A stretch of DNA of 64,000 bases. It comes from Solitalea longa (GTDB lineage Bacteria > Bacteroidota > Bacteroidia > Sphingobacteriales > Sphingobacteriaceae). The notes beneath the pieces are model-generated. The model was given only the letters and a program-made list of their open reading frames with translations, made no database searches and had not been told where the DNA came from. The DNA is taken from positions 62,001 through 126,000 of the forward strand of contig NZ_PQVF01000004.1 in NCBI RefSeq assembly GCF_002920915.1, in the 5' to 3' direction. Positions 26,546 through 35,465 of the stretch are shown piece after piece. The position numbers and the translations under genes were made by a program. The stretch's first letter is position 1, and each line of letters opens with the position of its first letter.

Positions 26546-27496
26546 TTATTCTATCGGAATGCGGGAGGCATTTGCTGCCAGCCACTTATCAAAGTTTTGC
26601 AATTGTGGATTGAGTTCGGCTGAAAAAGCTTCATTGCGAATGCCATTGAAGTCGTCGTTAAAGTCTCTTTTAAACTGAAACATATTTCCCAAATCATCGG
26701 CACCGGGAAAACCAAAACTGCGATAGGTTTCCGGGCTTACATTATTGTAATGAACCTTAACACCCAAGGCAGCTGAAAGTTTTGAGGCCATTTCTTCTCC
26801 GCTAAGTTTTTCGCCAACAATACCAATGGTTTTGCCTATTACTTCATTGCCTTTTTTGAAAATACCATAAGCGCATTTGCCAATATCTTCAGCAGCAATG
26901 CCTGCTAACGTTTTATCGTCCATCGGTAGGGTAATATAATACTTCCCATCCGGGCCTTTTTGTGGCCCCATGCCGAAATAGATGAAATTGTCCCAATAAA
27001 AAGAAGTTCTTAAAAAGGTAACAGGTAAGCCGGCTTCTGTAAATAATTTATCAGAGGCTCCCTTGCCGTCGAAATGGGGTACTTTATAATTGCCATGTAA
27101 GGTGGGCATGCGGTTGTCATCTAAAGGTACCCAGTTTCGGGTGTCTTCCAGGGTCGACCAAACAACATGTTGAAGGTTGCTTTCCTTCGCAGCCTGAATA
27201 AAGTTGGCTACTTCTTCTTGTTCTTTCTCTGCTGAAAAATGCTCCCAGAAAAAGGTGACAAAGTAGGCTCCGTAAGCTCCATGGAGTGCCTTTTTAATGC
27301 TTTCCACATCATCAATATCGGCAGATACAACTTCCGCCCCAAGGTTTTCCAAAGCCTTTGCCTTTTCTGAACTCGCATCCCTGGTCACGGCTCTTACTTT
27401 AAATGCTGAATTGCTGTCGGCTAAAATAGCTCTTACAAGCCCGCCGCCCTGTGCTCCGGTGGCACCAAACACGGTTATGATTTTTTTTTCTTCCAT
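26546..27496 (-). CDS. NmrA-like NAD(P)-binding protein
   Basis: 316 residues of the atypical SDR/NmrA (HSCARG) group. The N-terminus ITVFGATGAQGGGLVRAIL holds the GxxGxxG dinucleotide motif. GAYGAYFVTFFWE and VVWSTLEDTRNW follow, and the loop GLPVTFLRTSFYWDNF is typical. The usual SDR Tyr-x3-Lys is absent, as in NmrA proteins, which sense NAD(P) redox state or act as isoflavone-reductase-like enzymes. Cytosolic. It is upstream in sequence and on the same strand as DJ-1 and Crp/Fnr genes, but a 354-base gap separates it from DJ-1. Confidence 0.85.
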   Translation of the reverse strand: MEEKKIITVFGATGAQGGGLVRAILADSNSAFKVRAVTRDASSEKAKALENLGAEVVSADIDDVESIKKALHGAYGAYFVTFFWEHFSAEKEQEEVANFIQAAKESNLQHVVWSTLEDTRNWVPLDDNRMPTLHGNYKVPHFDGKGASDKLFTEAGLPVTFLRTSFYWDNFIYFGMGPQKGPDGKYYITLPMDDKTLAGIAAEDIGKCAYGIFKKGNEVIGKTIGIVGEKLSGEEMASKLSAALGVKVHYNNVSPETYRSFGFPGADDLGNMFQFKRDFNDDFNGIRNEAFSAELNPQLQNFDKWLAANASRIPIE

Positions 27497-27850
27497 TATT
27501 TATTCTTGATTGTAAAGTTTTAGATGTAGTACTTCATCCGGCCACATGCATCATTCTTCAACAGTAATAAACAGGTAGCCAGTGTATTAAACTTAAACAA
27601 TCTTGCTATTTATTCCAATATGGAAGAGGACAATATTTTACTTAATTACCTGATGAGTTTATTATTTTCTGCTATTCCCTAGACTCCAACCTTTAATGAA
27701 TTTTCAGGCAAAATAAAGCCCCTGATAATTGTAGAATCAATTTCAGAGGCTTTATTTGAACATTGCTTTACGAGAGCAATTACCTTTGTTATTTCAATTT
27801 CCTTAAACAGATAAGGGATGAATGGTTCTTAACTACAAAAGAATTGAGTA
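27497..27850. other. 354-bp intergenic region between NmrA and DJ-1 genes
   Basis: Should contain the NmrA promoter near its left end and the DJ-1 terminator at 27711-27757. The ORFs in it are short and unsupported. No TAnnTTTG match was found. Confidence 0.55.
27711..27757 (-). terminator. Terminator downstream of the DJ-1/PfpI gene
   Basis: 15-bp stem aaataaagcccctga / tcagaggctttattt with one mismatch and a 17-base loop, about 95 bases past the gene's stop. Confidence 0.75.
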
Positions 27851-28636
27851 TTACTTCAGTTTATTCAGTTCAGCTAATGTTGCTTCCCCTACACTTTTTG
27901 CCGAGGCAGGGTTTTGTCCGGTTATCACTCGCTGGTCAGTTACCACATGAATTTGCCAAAGTCCTGATTTTTCGAAGATTGCTCCACGTTCAATTAATTT
28001 ACTTTCCAACATAAATGGAACAACTTTTTCCAGTCCCACGGCTGTTTCCTCTTCGTTGGTAAATGAATTGATCTTTTTCCCTTCCACCAAATACTTACCA
28101 TTGCTTAATTTAATGTTTACTAAACCTGCTGGCCCATGACAAACGGCACTTACTATTCCGTTGTTCTCATAAATTTTTTGGGCAATAGCGGCTAGTTCCT
28201 TGTTATCGGCAAAGTCCCACATGGTTCCATGACCACCAGCATAAAATATGGCCGAATACTCTTCAGGCTTTACCTCACTGGGTTTCATGGTATTTTCAAT
28301 TTTAGCACGATATTTTGCATCGTTCCAAAACTCTTTATTGGTAGCATCTTCCAAATTAAAACCATCAACCGGAGCTTTACCGCCTTTGGGACTCACAAAA
28401 TCAATTTCGTAACCTGCCCTATGCAAAACTTCCCATGGATGCGCAACTTCTGCTAAATAAAAACCTGTGGGTTCTCCGGTATCTCCTTTTTTGTCGTGGC
28501 TGGTTACCACGAATAATACTTTCTTCATTTTGGTTGCGTTTTTAGATTGTGCTGTTGCTTGATTAATACCCAGAAGTATGGTGCAACCTGCAATAACCAT
28601 AAATGCTGTAATGATACTTTTAATTGATTGTTTCAT
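27851..28636 (-). CDS. Exported DJ-1/PfpI superfamily protein (Hsp31-like)
   Basis: 261 residues. The DJ-1 core carries FYAGGHGTMWDF and the nucleophile elbow SAVCHGPAGL (Cys-His), and the N-terminal strand VLFVVTSHDKKG leads to GFYLAEVAHPW with the conserved Glu. This is the type 1 glutamine-amidotransferase-like group that includes Hsp31 chaperones and glyoxalase III-like enzymes. Unusually, a hydrophobic N-terminus (IITAFMVIAGCTILLGINQATAQ) precedes it, predicting export. An internal ATG (MKKVLF) would give a cytosolic form, so the start should be checked. A Crp/Fnr gene lies just upstream. Confidence 0.87.
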   Translation of the reverse strand: MKQSIKSIITAFMVIAGCTILLGINQATAQSKNATKMKKVLFVVTSHDKKGDTGEPTGFYLAEVAHPWEVLHRAGYEIDFVSPKGGKAPVDGFNLEDATNKEFWNDAKYRAKIENTMKPSEVKPEEYSAIFYAGGHGTMWDFADNKELAAIAQKIYENNGIVSAVCHGPAGLVNIKLSNGKYLVEGKKINSFTNEEETAVGLEKVVPFMLESKLIERGAIFEKSGLWQIHVVTDQRVITGQNPASAKSVGEATLAELNKLK

Positions 28637-28729
28637 TTTTAATTGTCAAAAGATTACAATTCAAAATTCCCTACAAATATTAAGATGCCACAGGACCTAC
28701 CTCACAGATTTTATGTGATGTAAATCACA

Positions 28730-29293
28730 CTAAGAAGAAAGTCGGCTTAACGTTTCTCTGGAAACCCCTAAATAAGAAGCGATCAAGGTTTTCGGAACCC
28801 GCTGAAAAAGTGAGGGGTACTGAAGTAATAACTGTTCATAGCGTTCTTTGGCACTACTATTCAGCAGTGACAAAATTCTTCGTTGCAAAGCAACATAGCC
28901 TAAATTTGATTTACGCCTGAAAAAGTGTTCTATTTTATGCAATTCTGAACAAATTTTATCCCTGTTTTGAAGTGATAAGCACAGTAGCTCCGAATCCTCA
29001 ATACAGTTGATATGAAGTGTTGCTGTTGTTTGACTAAAATAGGCTTGGTAATCTGTTATCCACCAATCTTCCATAGCAAATTGCATAATGTATTCTTTTC
29101 CTTCCTTATCAATATGCGATGCTTTCAAAAGCCCTTTTACTACAAAATAATCATTTGTAACAGTATCTTCTTCCTGAATCAGGTATTGATGCTTTTTAAG
29201 TTTTTTGGTGGTAAAATGAGATAGTATATAATCAAACTCCTGATCTGTTAATGGGGTGATCTTCTCAAAATGTTTTCTTAATTCAATACTCAT
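28730..29293 (-). CDS. Crp/Fnr family transcriptional regulator
   Basis: 187 residues. An N-terminal cyclic-nucleotide-binding-like barrel (about 15-115) is followed by a short C-terminal helix-turn-helix seen in LIASYLGVSRETLSRL. No Fe-S cysteine cluster of the FNR type is visible. The compact length is typical of Bacteroidota members, which often control a neighbouring stress gene. The DJ-1 gene begins 93 bases downstream on the same strand, so it is a plausible target. Confidence 0.88.
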   Translation of the reverse strand: MSIELRKHFEKITPLTDQEFDYILSHFTTKKLKKHQYLIQEEDTVTNDYFVVKGLLKASHIDKEGKEYIMQFAMEDWWITDYQAYFSQTTATLHINCIEDSELLCLSLQNRDKICSELHKIEHFFRRKSNLGYVALQRRILSLLNSSAKERYEQLLLQYPSLFQRVPKTLIASYLGVSRETLSRLSS

Positions 29294-29485
29294 ATCAGAT
29301 GGATTGTTAAATATCTTTCGGTTTTATGTATAACTTAACAGTGTAATGGTATGCAGCTAGCTCTAAAATAAATATTCCTCCCATTTCTTCAACGTTTTAA
29401 ACGAGTTGGACTTAGTTGAAAACAGTACTACTATAACGTAAAAGCAATTTTATAAGATGAATAAGACTTCAATAAAACATGAAAC

Positions 29486-29518
29486 ACAAAGCCTCTGAGA
29501 TTCTCCCAGAGGCTTTGT
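29486..29518 (-). terminator. Terminator of the serine hydrolase gene
   Basis: Perfect 12-bp stem acaaagcctctg / cagaggctttgt with a 9-base loop, 46 bases past the gene's stop. Confidence 0.85.
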
Positions 29519-29563
29519 AAATACTGCTGATGGTTTTCTTTAGAAGATGCCGTTAATTAACCA

Positions 29564-31045
29564 TTAGCCAACTTTTGCTAATACAAAAGTATTCCCGCCA
29601 GCTTGCTGCTGTATTCCGGTCACCGTATTATTTGAATCTTTTAAAAAGGAAAAAGCAAATCCCGGTACTTCCATAATGAAAAATTCGGTATTGGAAGTAA
29701 AGTTTAATTTCATTTTCATTCCGTTTTGAACGGCTATTAACTGGTCACCTTCTCTTTCAACCGAAACAATTACATTGTCGACCTTATAATTTCCTACGTA
29801 GATATCCAAAATAGCCTTATCAACTGTAGCAAGCTTTTTATGCACAGGGTTATAAAAGCCTTTCCAATCATACACTGTTGCCACACCGTTTATAATCTCA
29901 TTTAAAATATCCATACTAAGGCTATTGGTCATTACCACAACGCCATTACCATTTTCCATACTGCCATAGTACTGTGCTACGAAACCTTCATCACCTCCAC
30001 TATGCTGGAAATAAGTTTGTTTACCCATTTTATTGATAAATACACCCAAGGCGCAAAAATCACTCACATAAGGTGTTAACCGTAATTTGGTCATTTCCTG
30101 AGAGAGAACCTTAGTTGACTTTCCCTTCAAAGACAATTGCGTTTCGATAATGTATTTAGCTAAGTCGCTAGGGTTAGTCCAAAGGCCCGCTGCCGCTTGC
30201 TCAGGGTAAAGATGATAATCTCCTTTCACTGGCTTTCCGTCGTTGTAATAAGCGGTTGCCAACTGGCTTTGTTTTTCTTTAACCGTAGGTTGTGTAAATG
30301 AACTATTGAGCATTCCCAGAGGGTTCAATACATTTTCCCACATATATTGGTCATAGGCTTTACCACTAACATCTTGAACAATAACTTGTGAAATGGTTGT
30401 ACCTCCTCCAGAATATTGAAATTTCGCTCCCGGCTCAAAGGCAGAACGAACTGCTGGACTATTGGCCGGAGGAGTTCCATTAAGCACTTGAGGAAGAGTT
30501 GGTAAAGGAGTTCCAACTTCATAACCCTGAAAGCCGTGAACGGTTAAACCCGCCGAATGACTCAGCAAATTAGCAGTATTTATCTTTTTCCCTTTGGAAA
30601 GACTATCGTAAGGAAACTTCCAGGACTTTAAATAATCATTTATATCATTCAACAGGTTCAATTTTCCATCCTGCACCAGTTTAAGCACTCCTATCCCATT
30701 TAATGATTTACTAATAGAACCTGCCTGAAACAGTGTTGTGGTGGTTACCGGACGTTGCTCAGCTTGGTTGGCCCAGCCATAGCCCCTCGCCCATTCCACT
30801 TTATAGTCTTTAATTACCGCTATGCTAATACCATTTACATTGTAATGAGCCATGCGTTCCTGCAGGGTATGATGGTTATTTTCTCCTTCAATTTGCACCC
30901 ATAAACCTAGGTTATTTTCCACCTCATTGATCTTTTCCTCAACTTGGGGGCTGTATTTTATATCCTGCGCATAAGCCGTTGATTGCAATAACTGAAATAA
31001 TAAAAGGAGCAGCGAGCCTAAATAGATGTTTTGTTTTTTTCTCAT
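29564..31045 (-). CDS. Exported beta-lactamase-family serine hydrolase (class C fold)
   Basis: 493 residues with a signal peptide (about 1-27). The catalytic SxxK is Ser110-Ile-Ser-Lys113 (FQAGSISKSLNG). The second motif is YSG (Tyr211, in FQYSGGG), where class C enzymes have YxN, and HSGGDEGF is the third. Such proteins are usually D-aminopeptidases, esterases or penicillin-binding-like hydrolases rather than true beta-lactamases. The last 100 residues form a lipocalin-like beta domain (LDIYVGNYKVDNVIVSVE). It is monocistronic with its own terminator. Confidence 0.88.
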   Translation of the reverse strand: MRKKQNIYLGSLLLLLFQLLQSTAYAQDIKYSPQVEEKINEVENNLGLWVQIEGENNHHTLQERMAHYNVNGISIAVIKDYKVEWARGYGWANQAEQRPVTTTTLFQAGSISKSLNGIGVLKLVQDGKLNLLNDINDYLKSWKFPYDSLSKGKKINTANLLSHSAGLTVHGFQGYEVGTPLPTLPQVLNGTPPANSPAVRSAFEPGAKFQYSGGGTTISQVIVQDVSGKAYDQYMWENVLNPLGMLNSSFTQPTVKEKQSQLATAYYNDGKPVKGDYHLYPEQAAAGLWTNPSDLAKYIIETQLSLKGKSTKVLSQEMTKLRLTPYVSDFCALGVFINKMGKQTYFQHSGGDEGFVAQYYGSMENGNGVVVMTNSLSMDILNEIINGVATVYDWKGFYNPVHKKLATVDKAILDIYVGNYKVDNVIVSVEREGDQLIAVQNGMKMKLNFTSNTEFFIMEVPGFAFSFLKDSNNTVTGIQQQAGGNTFVLAKVG

Positions 31046-31205
31046 AAATGTAATTTGTAGTAATGTTTGCGTGGGCTTTGACGCCTCAATCCAGAAAAAT
31101 GTTTCAGACGATCTGTGGATTTTTTTAATAAAATTGATTTGCAGGTGATGTGAATATTTTACTGCATGGATCTGATCATTTTAGCCGGAATCCAACCAAA
31201 TAAAA

Positions 31206-31230
31206 GGTGCGCTGTAAAATTCAGAGCACC
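31206..31230 (-). terminator. Terminator of the DcaP-like porin gene
   Basis: Stem ggtgcgctg / cagagcacc with a 7-base loop and T-rich sequence on the minus strand, 50 bases after the gene's stop. Confidence 0.7.
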
Positions 31231-31280
31231 AAATTATTAAAAAGTTATAAAATCATGAATAGAAATTAGTTGTCGGGCTA

Positions 31281-32483
31281 TTATTCTTGTTTAAACTTAA
31301 ACTCATGCCTAAAGCTGTATTTAAAACTAATTTGAATTTTGGTTGCCGATGTTTCCCATCCATCCTGATAATTTTTACGATTGATCCACTGAAGTTCCAC
31401 ACCAGCAGTTACATTAGGTATCGGATAATATAATAGATTGGTGCTGGCGTAGCTTCCTTTATGAAAAGCATCAGGAGCTTGTCCATCAGAATTATCAACA
31501 ATAATTCCTGAATATCCAATGACACTACTGAACTTATTATTCCATTGATGGTTTATATAGGCTGAATAGCTATAAAGTGGTAAAGGAACACCTTTAAGAG
31601 GAGAAACTGGATTGGAAAAGTTGTTTTTTATGCCAATATCAGTAGGTGCATCATTCATGTTATTTTCAATACCTTCCCCAATTACTGTTTGACCAACAAA
31701 TAAGGACTTTTTTCCCAATTTAAGGTTAGTACTTAAGTTAAAACCCCATCCAATAGCATGCCCAGTAAAATCGTATGGTTCTTCTCCCTGATCTTCCCAG
31801 GCAATTTTTCTGATAATGCCCGCTAATTCGGCATAACCCCAGTTACGTGTTACCCGAAATTCGGCAGACAGGTCCGGTAAATTAAATTTTGGTTTTATAT
31901 CATCCAGTTCAATCCGGTCGCGGTAAATTCCCTGATCGGCACTTGCGCCAGGGCTTTCCAAGGCAAAAGCTAACCGGTTTCGTCCGCTAAGTGGGATAAA
32001 ACGTAACTGAACGTTTTTACAGAGCGATAAACCAACCGGGCCCCAATACTCTACAATATTAGGGTAACCATCAATATCAGAGAACAAACTCCAGTTATGA
32101 CCTACCCCAATTTTACCGAGTTCTACATAAGCAAAAATCATGTGAAAGGCTGTTCGTCCGGCATTATTGCCCGTACCAAACAAATCAAAGGCAAACCGGG
32201 CATTTAAGGTTCCCAATGGAGTTTGAATAATACTTCTAACTCCAAAAAAGCTTTGCCTTACTCCAAAAAAAACGTTTCCATCTGTTCCATATTGATTTTT
32301 ATGAGCTGGCAATTGCGTGGGGCGCATCACATCAAAATAATCAGGATTTATCTGGTTAAAATTGTAACCCATATCACTCATTACCGTCCCAGCAATTTCT
32401 AACACATTTGGGAGCTCCTGCTGTTGAGCAAACAAGCGCATACAAATAAAACTGAAGCCCAAGGTTAAGTAGTATTTTTTCAT
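31281..32483 (-). CDS. DcaP-like outer-membrane porin
   Basis: 400 residues with a signal peptide (about 1-19) and no plug or TonB box. The DcaP-family pattern is visible: an N-terminal strand segment EIAGTVMSDMGYNFNQ, then SFFGVRSIIQTPLGTLNARFAFDLFG, FAYVELGKIGVGHNWSLF and the later ELQWINRKNYQDGW, with amphipathic strands to the end. DcaP proteins are trimeric 16-strand barrels that pass dicarboxylates or other small anions. It lies downstream of, and on the same strand as, an exported carbonic anhydrase (gap about 225 bases). Confidence 0.8.
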   Translation of the reverse strand: MKKYYLTLGFSFICMRLFAQQQELPNVLEIAGTVMSDMGYNFNQINPDYFDVMRPTQLPAHKNQYGTDGNVFFGVRQSFFGVRSIIQTPLGTLNARFAFDLFGTGNNAGRTAFHMIFAYVELGKIGVGHNWSLFSDIDGYPNIVEYWGPVGLSLCKNVQLRFIPLSGRNRLAFALESPGASADQGIYRDRIELDDIKPKFNLPDLSAEFRVTRNWGYAELAGIIRKIAWEDQGEEPYDFTGHAIGWGFNLSTNLKLGKKSLFVGQTVIGEGIENNMNDAPTDIGIKNNFSNPVSPLKGVPLPLYSYSAYINHQWNNKFSSVIGYSGIIVDNSDGQAPDAFHKGSYASTNLLYYPIPNVTAGVELQWINRKNYQDGWETSATKIQISFKYSFRHEFKFKQE

Positions 32484-32708
32484 AAGAAAAGATTGAGGTC
32501 TTTAGTTTAAAGAATTTGCAAAGTAGTTAGGATAACCGCGCGCTCTTTAGGATTTTTATCAGAGCTTTTGATGAGATGCAAACAGTTTTGAGCGTAAGTT
32601 GCTGTTAGTAATCTATTAAATATAAGATTTTCAAACTTTAACTAAAAACTTTAGGCCTTTAAAGATTTAAGAACAGCTATCATTAAGGTAACATGTGCGA
32701 GAAGGAAG

Positions 32709-33389
32709 CTAATGTTGAGTAGCCATAGTTGCGGGCTTTAACCATTCTACTTTACCTGAAGCAAGATCATAGACAGCGCCTACAACCTTTAACTCTCCCT
32801 TTTTTACAGCTTCACTTAATACGGGCCGGCTTTGATTTAGCGATGAAACCGTAAAAATAATATTGGATAATAAAGCCTTTTGGGTGAAATCTTTCTCGTT
32901 TAATTTTTCAGTGGCAATGGCAAGTTCAATTTTGTCGGTTAACACGCGAATATGATTATTGATCTCATTTTCAGGTTTTTGCAAATCAGCCACCGCAGCA
33001 CCGATCGCACCACAGTTTTTATGTCCCATAACTACCACCAATGGGGTGTGTAAATGTTCAACTGCATATTCAATACTGCCAACCACGGCATCATCTGCAA
33101 TATTTCCGGCAATTCGTATCACAAAGAGATCACCCAAACCTTTATCGAATATTAATTCCGGAGATACTCTTGAGTCGGAGCAGGTAAGAATAACGGCTTT
33201 GGGATGTTGCTCCTTAGATAAGCCAATGCGCAGGGACGAATCAACACCATGCACATTAAACTCTCCATGTACAAACTCTTTATTGCCTGTTTTAAGCCAT
33301 GTCAAAACAGAATCGGGACTTGATACATGTTGACAAAATACCTCAGAAGAAATAAGAAAGAGCAGGAGAAATGGAGCTAAATATTTCAT
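32709..33389 (-). CDS. Exported beta-carbonic anhydrase
   Basis: 226 residues with a signal peptide (about 1-20), so it should act in the periplasm. Zinc ligands and the catalytic dyad of beta-class enzymes are present: Cys70, Asp72 and Arg74 in ILTCSDSRV, and His123 and Cys126 in MGHKNCGAIG. FVIRIAGN follows as usual. It interconverts CO2 and bicarbonate. Cytosolic beta-CAs are commoner; export suggests supply of bicarbonate or pH control in the periplasm. The DcaP-like porin gene follows on the same strand. Confidence 0.93.
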   Translation of the reverse strand: MKYLAPFLLLFLISSEVFCQHVSSPDSVLTWLKTGNKEFVHGEFNVHGVDSSLRIGLSKEQHPKAVILTCSDSRVSPELIFDKGLGDLFVIRIAGNIADDAVVGSIEYAVEHLHTPLVVVMGHKNCGAIGAAVADLQKPENEINNHIRVLTDKIELAIATEKLNEKDFTQKALLSNIIFTVSSLNQSRPVLSEAVKKGELKVVGAVYDLASGKVEWLKPATMATQH

Positions 33390-33446
33390 TGCAGTTGTGG
33401 GTTAGCAAAATGAACTATTTTACTATTGCATTCCAGCAATAGATTC

Positions 33447-33608
33447 TTATAAATATAACCAATAAAACAGATCAGCGTTAGTACACGGGCTCTCTTTTAC
33501 ACAGTTTCTTATATACTCCCAAAATTCACCATCAGCTGCACTGGTTACTTTTCTGTAGAAGCCCAAAGATTCAGGTTTGCGCCTCATCCTGCCAAATGTA
33601 AAAACCAT
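33447..33608 (-). CDS. Possible small ORF, 53 codons, unknown
   Basis: Reads from an ATG at 33608 to a TAA at 33447. The peptide is basic at the start (FGRMRRKPESLGFYR) and has an EFWEYIRNCV segment that could be a helix. I find no recognisable family. It lies just downstream of a decayed fragment and may itself be a remnant. Support is weak. Confidence 0.25.
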   Translation of the reverse strand: MVFTFGRMRRKPESLGFYRKVTSAADGEFWEYIRNCVKESPCTNADLFYWLYL

Positions 33609-33631
33609 TGTTGATGAATTTTTTATTTCTA

Positions 33632-33828
33632 TTAGTCAAGTCCAAGTTGTTTTCTAAAATCAAGATTTAAACCGTATTGTTCTTCAACGGGAACTGCCAA
33701 AAGTTTTAAATGAGAGTAATAAGAATACAGCAATTGTCAAAAGTCTTGTCATTATTCAGGGTCTTTCTAAAATAGTCGCCAACGGTTAAGTGTTTATATT
33801 GTACTGATTTATAGAACTTCAGATTCCA
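33632..33828 (-). pseudogene. Frameshifted fragment of an unknown coding sequence
   Basis: Two overlapping frames on the minus strand read as one protein tail broken by a frameshift near 33723-33738. The first part contains FYKSVQYKHLTVGDYFRKTL and the second LLYSYYSHLKLLAVPVEEQYG, ending LDFRKQLGLD then stop. Together they give about 65 codons without a start. The family is not recognised. It accounts for much of the 497-base gap 33390-33886; the remainder shows nothing else I can support. Confidence 0.45.
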
Positions 33829-33886
33829 TCAGCACTAAAGTAAGTAAAAAGTAGAGGGTTAAACATAATGTTAGCCCTTGTGTATT

Positions 33887-34381
33887 TTATCCAACACCAT
33901 TTATTGCCAGTTCACTAAATCCTAATTCCGTTGGGTCAAATAGCGCCCCCCAAAATGATTTTCCTCCGTCGCAAAAAATAAGTGGTTCACTCTTCCAGTT
34001 TTTATAGAAAGTCGTTAAATCTTCCTCCTTGTCAAAACTAAAGGCATTAAGATAAATATACCTATTGTTCTTTATTTCAACACCAACGTATTGAAAAGCA
34101 AAATCCTTTAAGTTAGAAACCCTACTACCAGTAGAGCAGCAAGTCTTTGAATTTATTGTCAATACCTTTTTTAAGTTTCGTTGTAGCAAATCTATATCCT
34201 TCTCCGAGAGTGTCCAAAAATTAGAAATATCCTTTGGGACGGCCCTTGAACATTGTTCCATCAATTTCGGTCCTTTACTAGCGTCAAGGATTGTGCTATG
34301 TTTAGGTTTAAATTCATCTCTTTGAGCCATCGGTATTATTGGCTGAAAGAATAAAGTCACGATGAGAAGAATTCTTAGCAT
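33887..34381 (-). CDS. Small exported protein of unknown function
   Basis: 164 residues with a signal peptide (MLRILLIVTLFFQPIIPMAQ). The mature part is a single small domain with four cysteines, including adjacent CC in SKTCCSTGS, and a C-terminal segment WKSEPLIFCDGGKSFWGALFD. I do not recognise the family; the alternation of strands (FQYVGVEIKNNRYIYLNAF) suggests a mixed alpha/beta fold. No operon partner is evident. Confidence 0.65.
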   Translation of the reverse strand: MLRILLIVTLFFQPIIPMAQRDEFKPKHSTILDASKGPKLMEQCSRAVPKDISNFWTLSEKDIDLLQRNLKKVLTINSKTCCSTGSRVSNLKDFAFQYVGVEIKNNRYIYLNAFSFDKEEDLTTFYKNWKSEPLIFCDGGKSFWGALFDPTELGFSELAINGVG

Positions 34382-34588
34382 TTAGTCAAGTTTATATGAG
34401 GCCTAACAAGTCGCTTTACGCAACCAATTGCATGTATTTTTGTTTAGTTGTGTATCTATTTCCTTTAACTGAATAAATATGTTTTTCACGATGTAATTGT
34501 ATTCAGGTATCAAAGTTCTAAAATAGCGATTCCGACAGTTTCTCCAAATTTTAAGCTCTTTGCCAATTTTCGTTTTTTCTAAAAACAA

Positions 34589-34622
34589 CAAAGGCCCGTA
34601 AATTAAAATTCACGAGCCTTTG
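34589..34622 (-). terminator. Terminator of the menaquinone operon
   Basis: 16-bp stem caaaggcccgtaaatt / aattcacgagcctttg with two G-U pairs and a tiny loop; T-rich on the minus strand. It lies 30 bases past the DUF3050 stop. Confidence 0.8.
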
Positions 34623-34651
34623 CGTTAAGTTATATTCTTTAGCTATTTGCT

Positions 34652-35449
34652 TTAATTAAGCTCAGCCATGGCTTTGTTATTGTATTGCATTATTTCTTCC
34701 AGCACACCATCCCATAGTTTAATACGTGAATTCAGGGCATTTACTATCGCCTTTTCGGCCGCTTTCCATTTATCCTCATCGTCCTCACAAAGGTCCGTGG
34801 TCATTTGTATGGCCAGTTCGCCATGATGGCCACCGTCTACTTCAATATGTCGTTCGATATAATACCTGAAAATGCTGATCTCGCCCGGATGCTGCTGATC
34901 GAGCTCCCTTAATATGGAAACAAACATATCAGGTATCAGGTCTTCCCGACCGAAAGTGAAAACAGCTGCCTGTGTATGTAACTTACCTTCGGCAATGGTG
35001 TTGAATGTATAGTTCACAAACTGCTGCACTGATTCAGGTAATTCCGCTGTGCGCAAGGCATTGGTTACCGAATAGATCCCGGTTACGCATTTTAAGAAAA
35101 ACTTTAACTGAGATTTGTTCGCGCCGGCTTGTTTCATCGCATCGAGGTACAACTCGAAATGACTGATACGATTACCCTGCTCATCTACATCACTTTCTTC
35201 ACCGGTAACGATCTCATTGATCAGGTAGCGTGTAGCTGCCGAACCTACCGGACGCCAAGGCGCTTCGGTACAGGTAAGGTTTTGCTGCAGGCTCTTTAAC
35301 AACGACATAAAATCCCATACGGCAAACACATGGTGCTGCATAAAAATACGCAGATGCTCAATAGTTTTTATATGCTCATATAAAGTATGCGTAATGAGCT
35401 TTTGACGCAAAGGCTCAATATTAGCACGTATTTGTTCAACATTAGACAT
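34652..35449 (-). CDS. DUF3050 protein, heme-oxygenase-like fold
   Basis: 265 mostly helical residues of the DUF3050 family. FMQHHVFAVWDFMSLLKSLQ, PWRPVGSAATRYLINEIV and YYIERHIEVDGGHHGELA resemble helices of TenA/CADD/PqqC heme-oxygenase-like proteins. In the last of these, His201-x3-Asp205-x2-His208 matches the H-x3-D-x2-H iron ligands of CADD (His174, Asp178, His181), and Glu79 is a candidate for another ligand. A non-heme diiron oxidase role is inference. The gene starts 16 bases after mqnA, so it is last in the menaquinone operon, followed by a terminator. Confidence 0.78.
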   Translation of the reverse strand: MSNVEQIRANIEPLRQKLITHTLYEHIKTIEHLRIFMQHHVFAVWDFMSLLKSLQQNLTCTEAPWRPVGSAATRYLINEIVTGEESDVDEQGNRISHFELYLDAMKQAGANKSQLKFFLKCVTGIYSVTNALRTAELPESVQQFVNYTFNTIAEGKLHTQAAVFTFGREDLIPDMFVSILRELDQQHPGEISIFRYYIERHIEVDGGHHGELAIQMTTDLCEDDEDKWKAAEKAIVNALNSRIKLWDGVLEEIMQYNNKAMAELN

Positions 35450-35465
35450 AATGGGGAGTGTAAAT

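Noticed and set aside
29564-31045. True beta-lactamase conferring drug resistance
   Set aside because: SxxK is present but the second motif is YSG rather than YxN, and a C-terminal lipocalin-like domain points to an esterase or peptidase-like member; resistance cannot be claimed.
34403-34591. 62-codon ORF on the minus strand between a small exported protein gene and the menaquinone-operon terminator
   Set aside because: It begins inside the terminator hairpin region, is lysine/asparagine-rich without a recognisable pattern, and overlaps no promoter; likely chance in AT-rich DNA.
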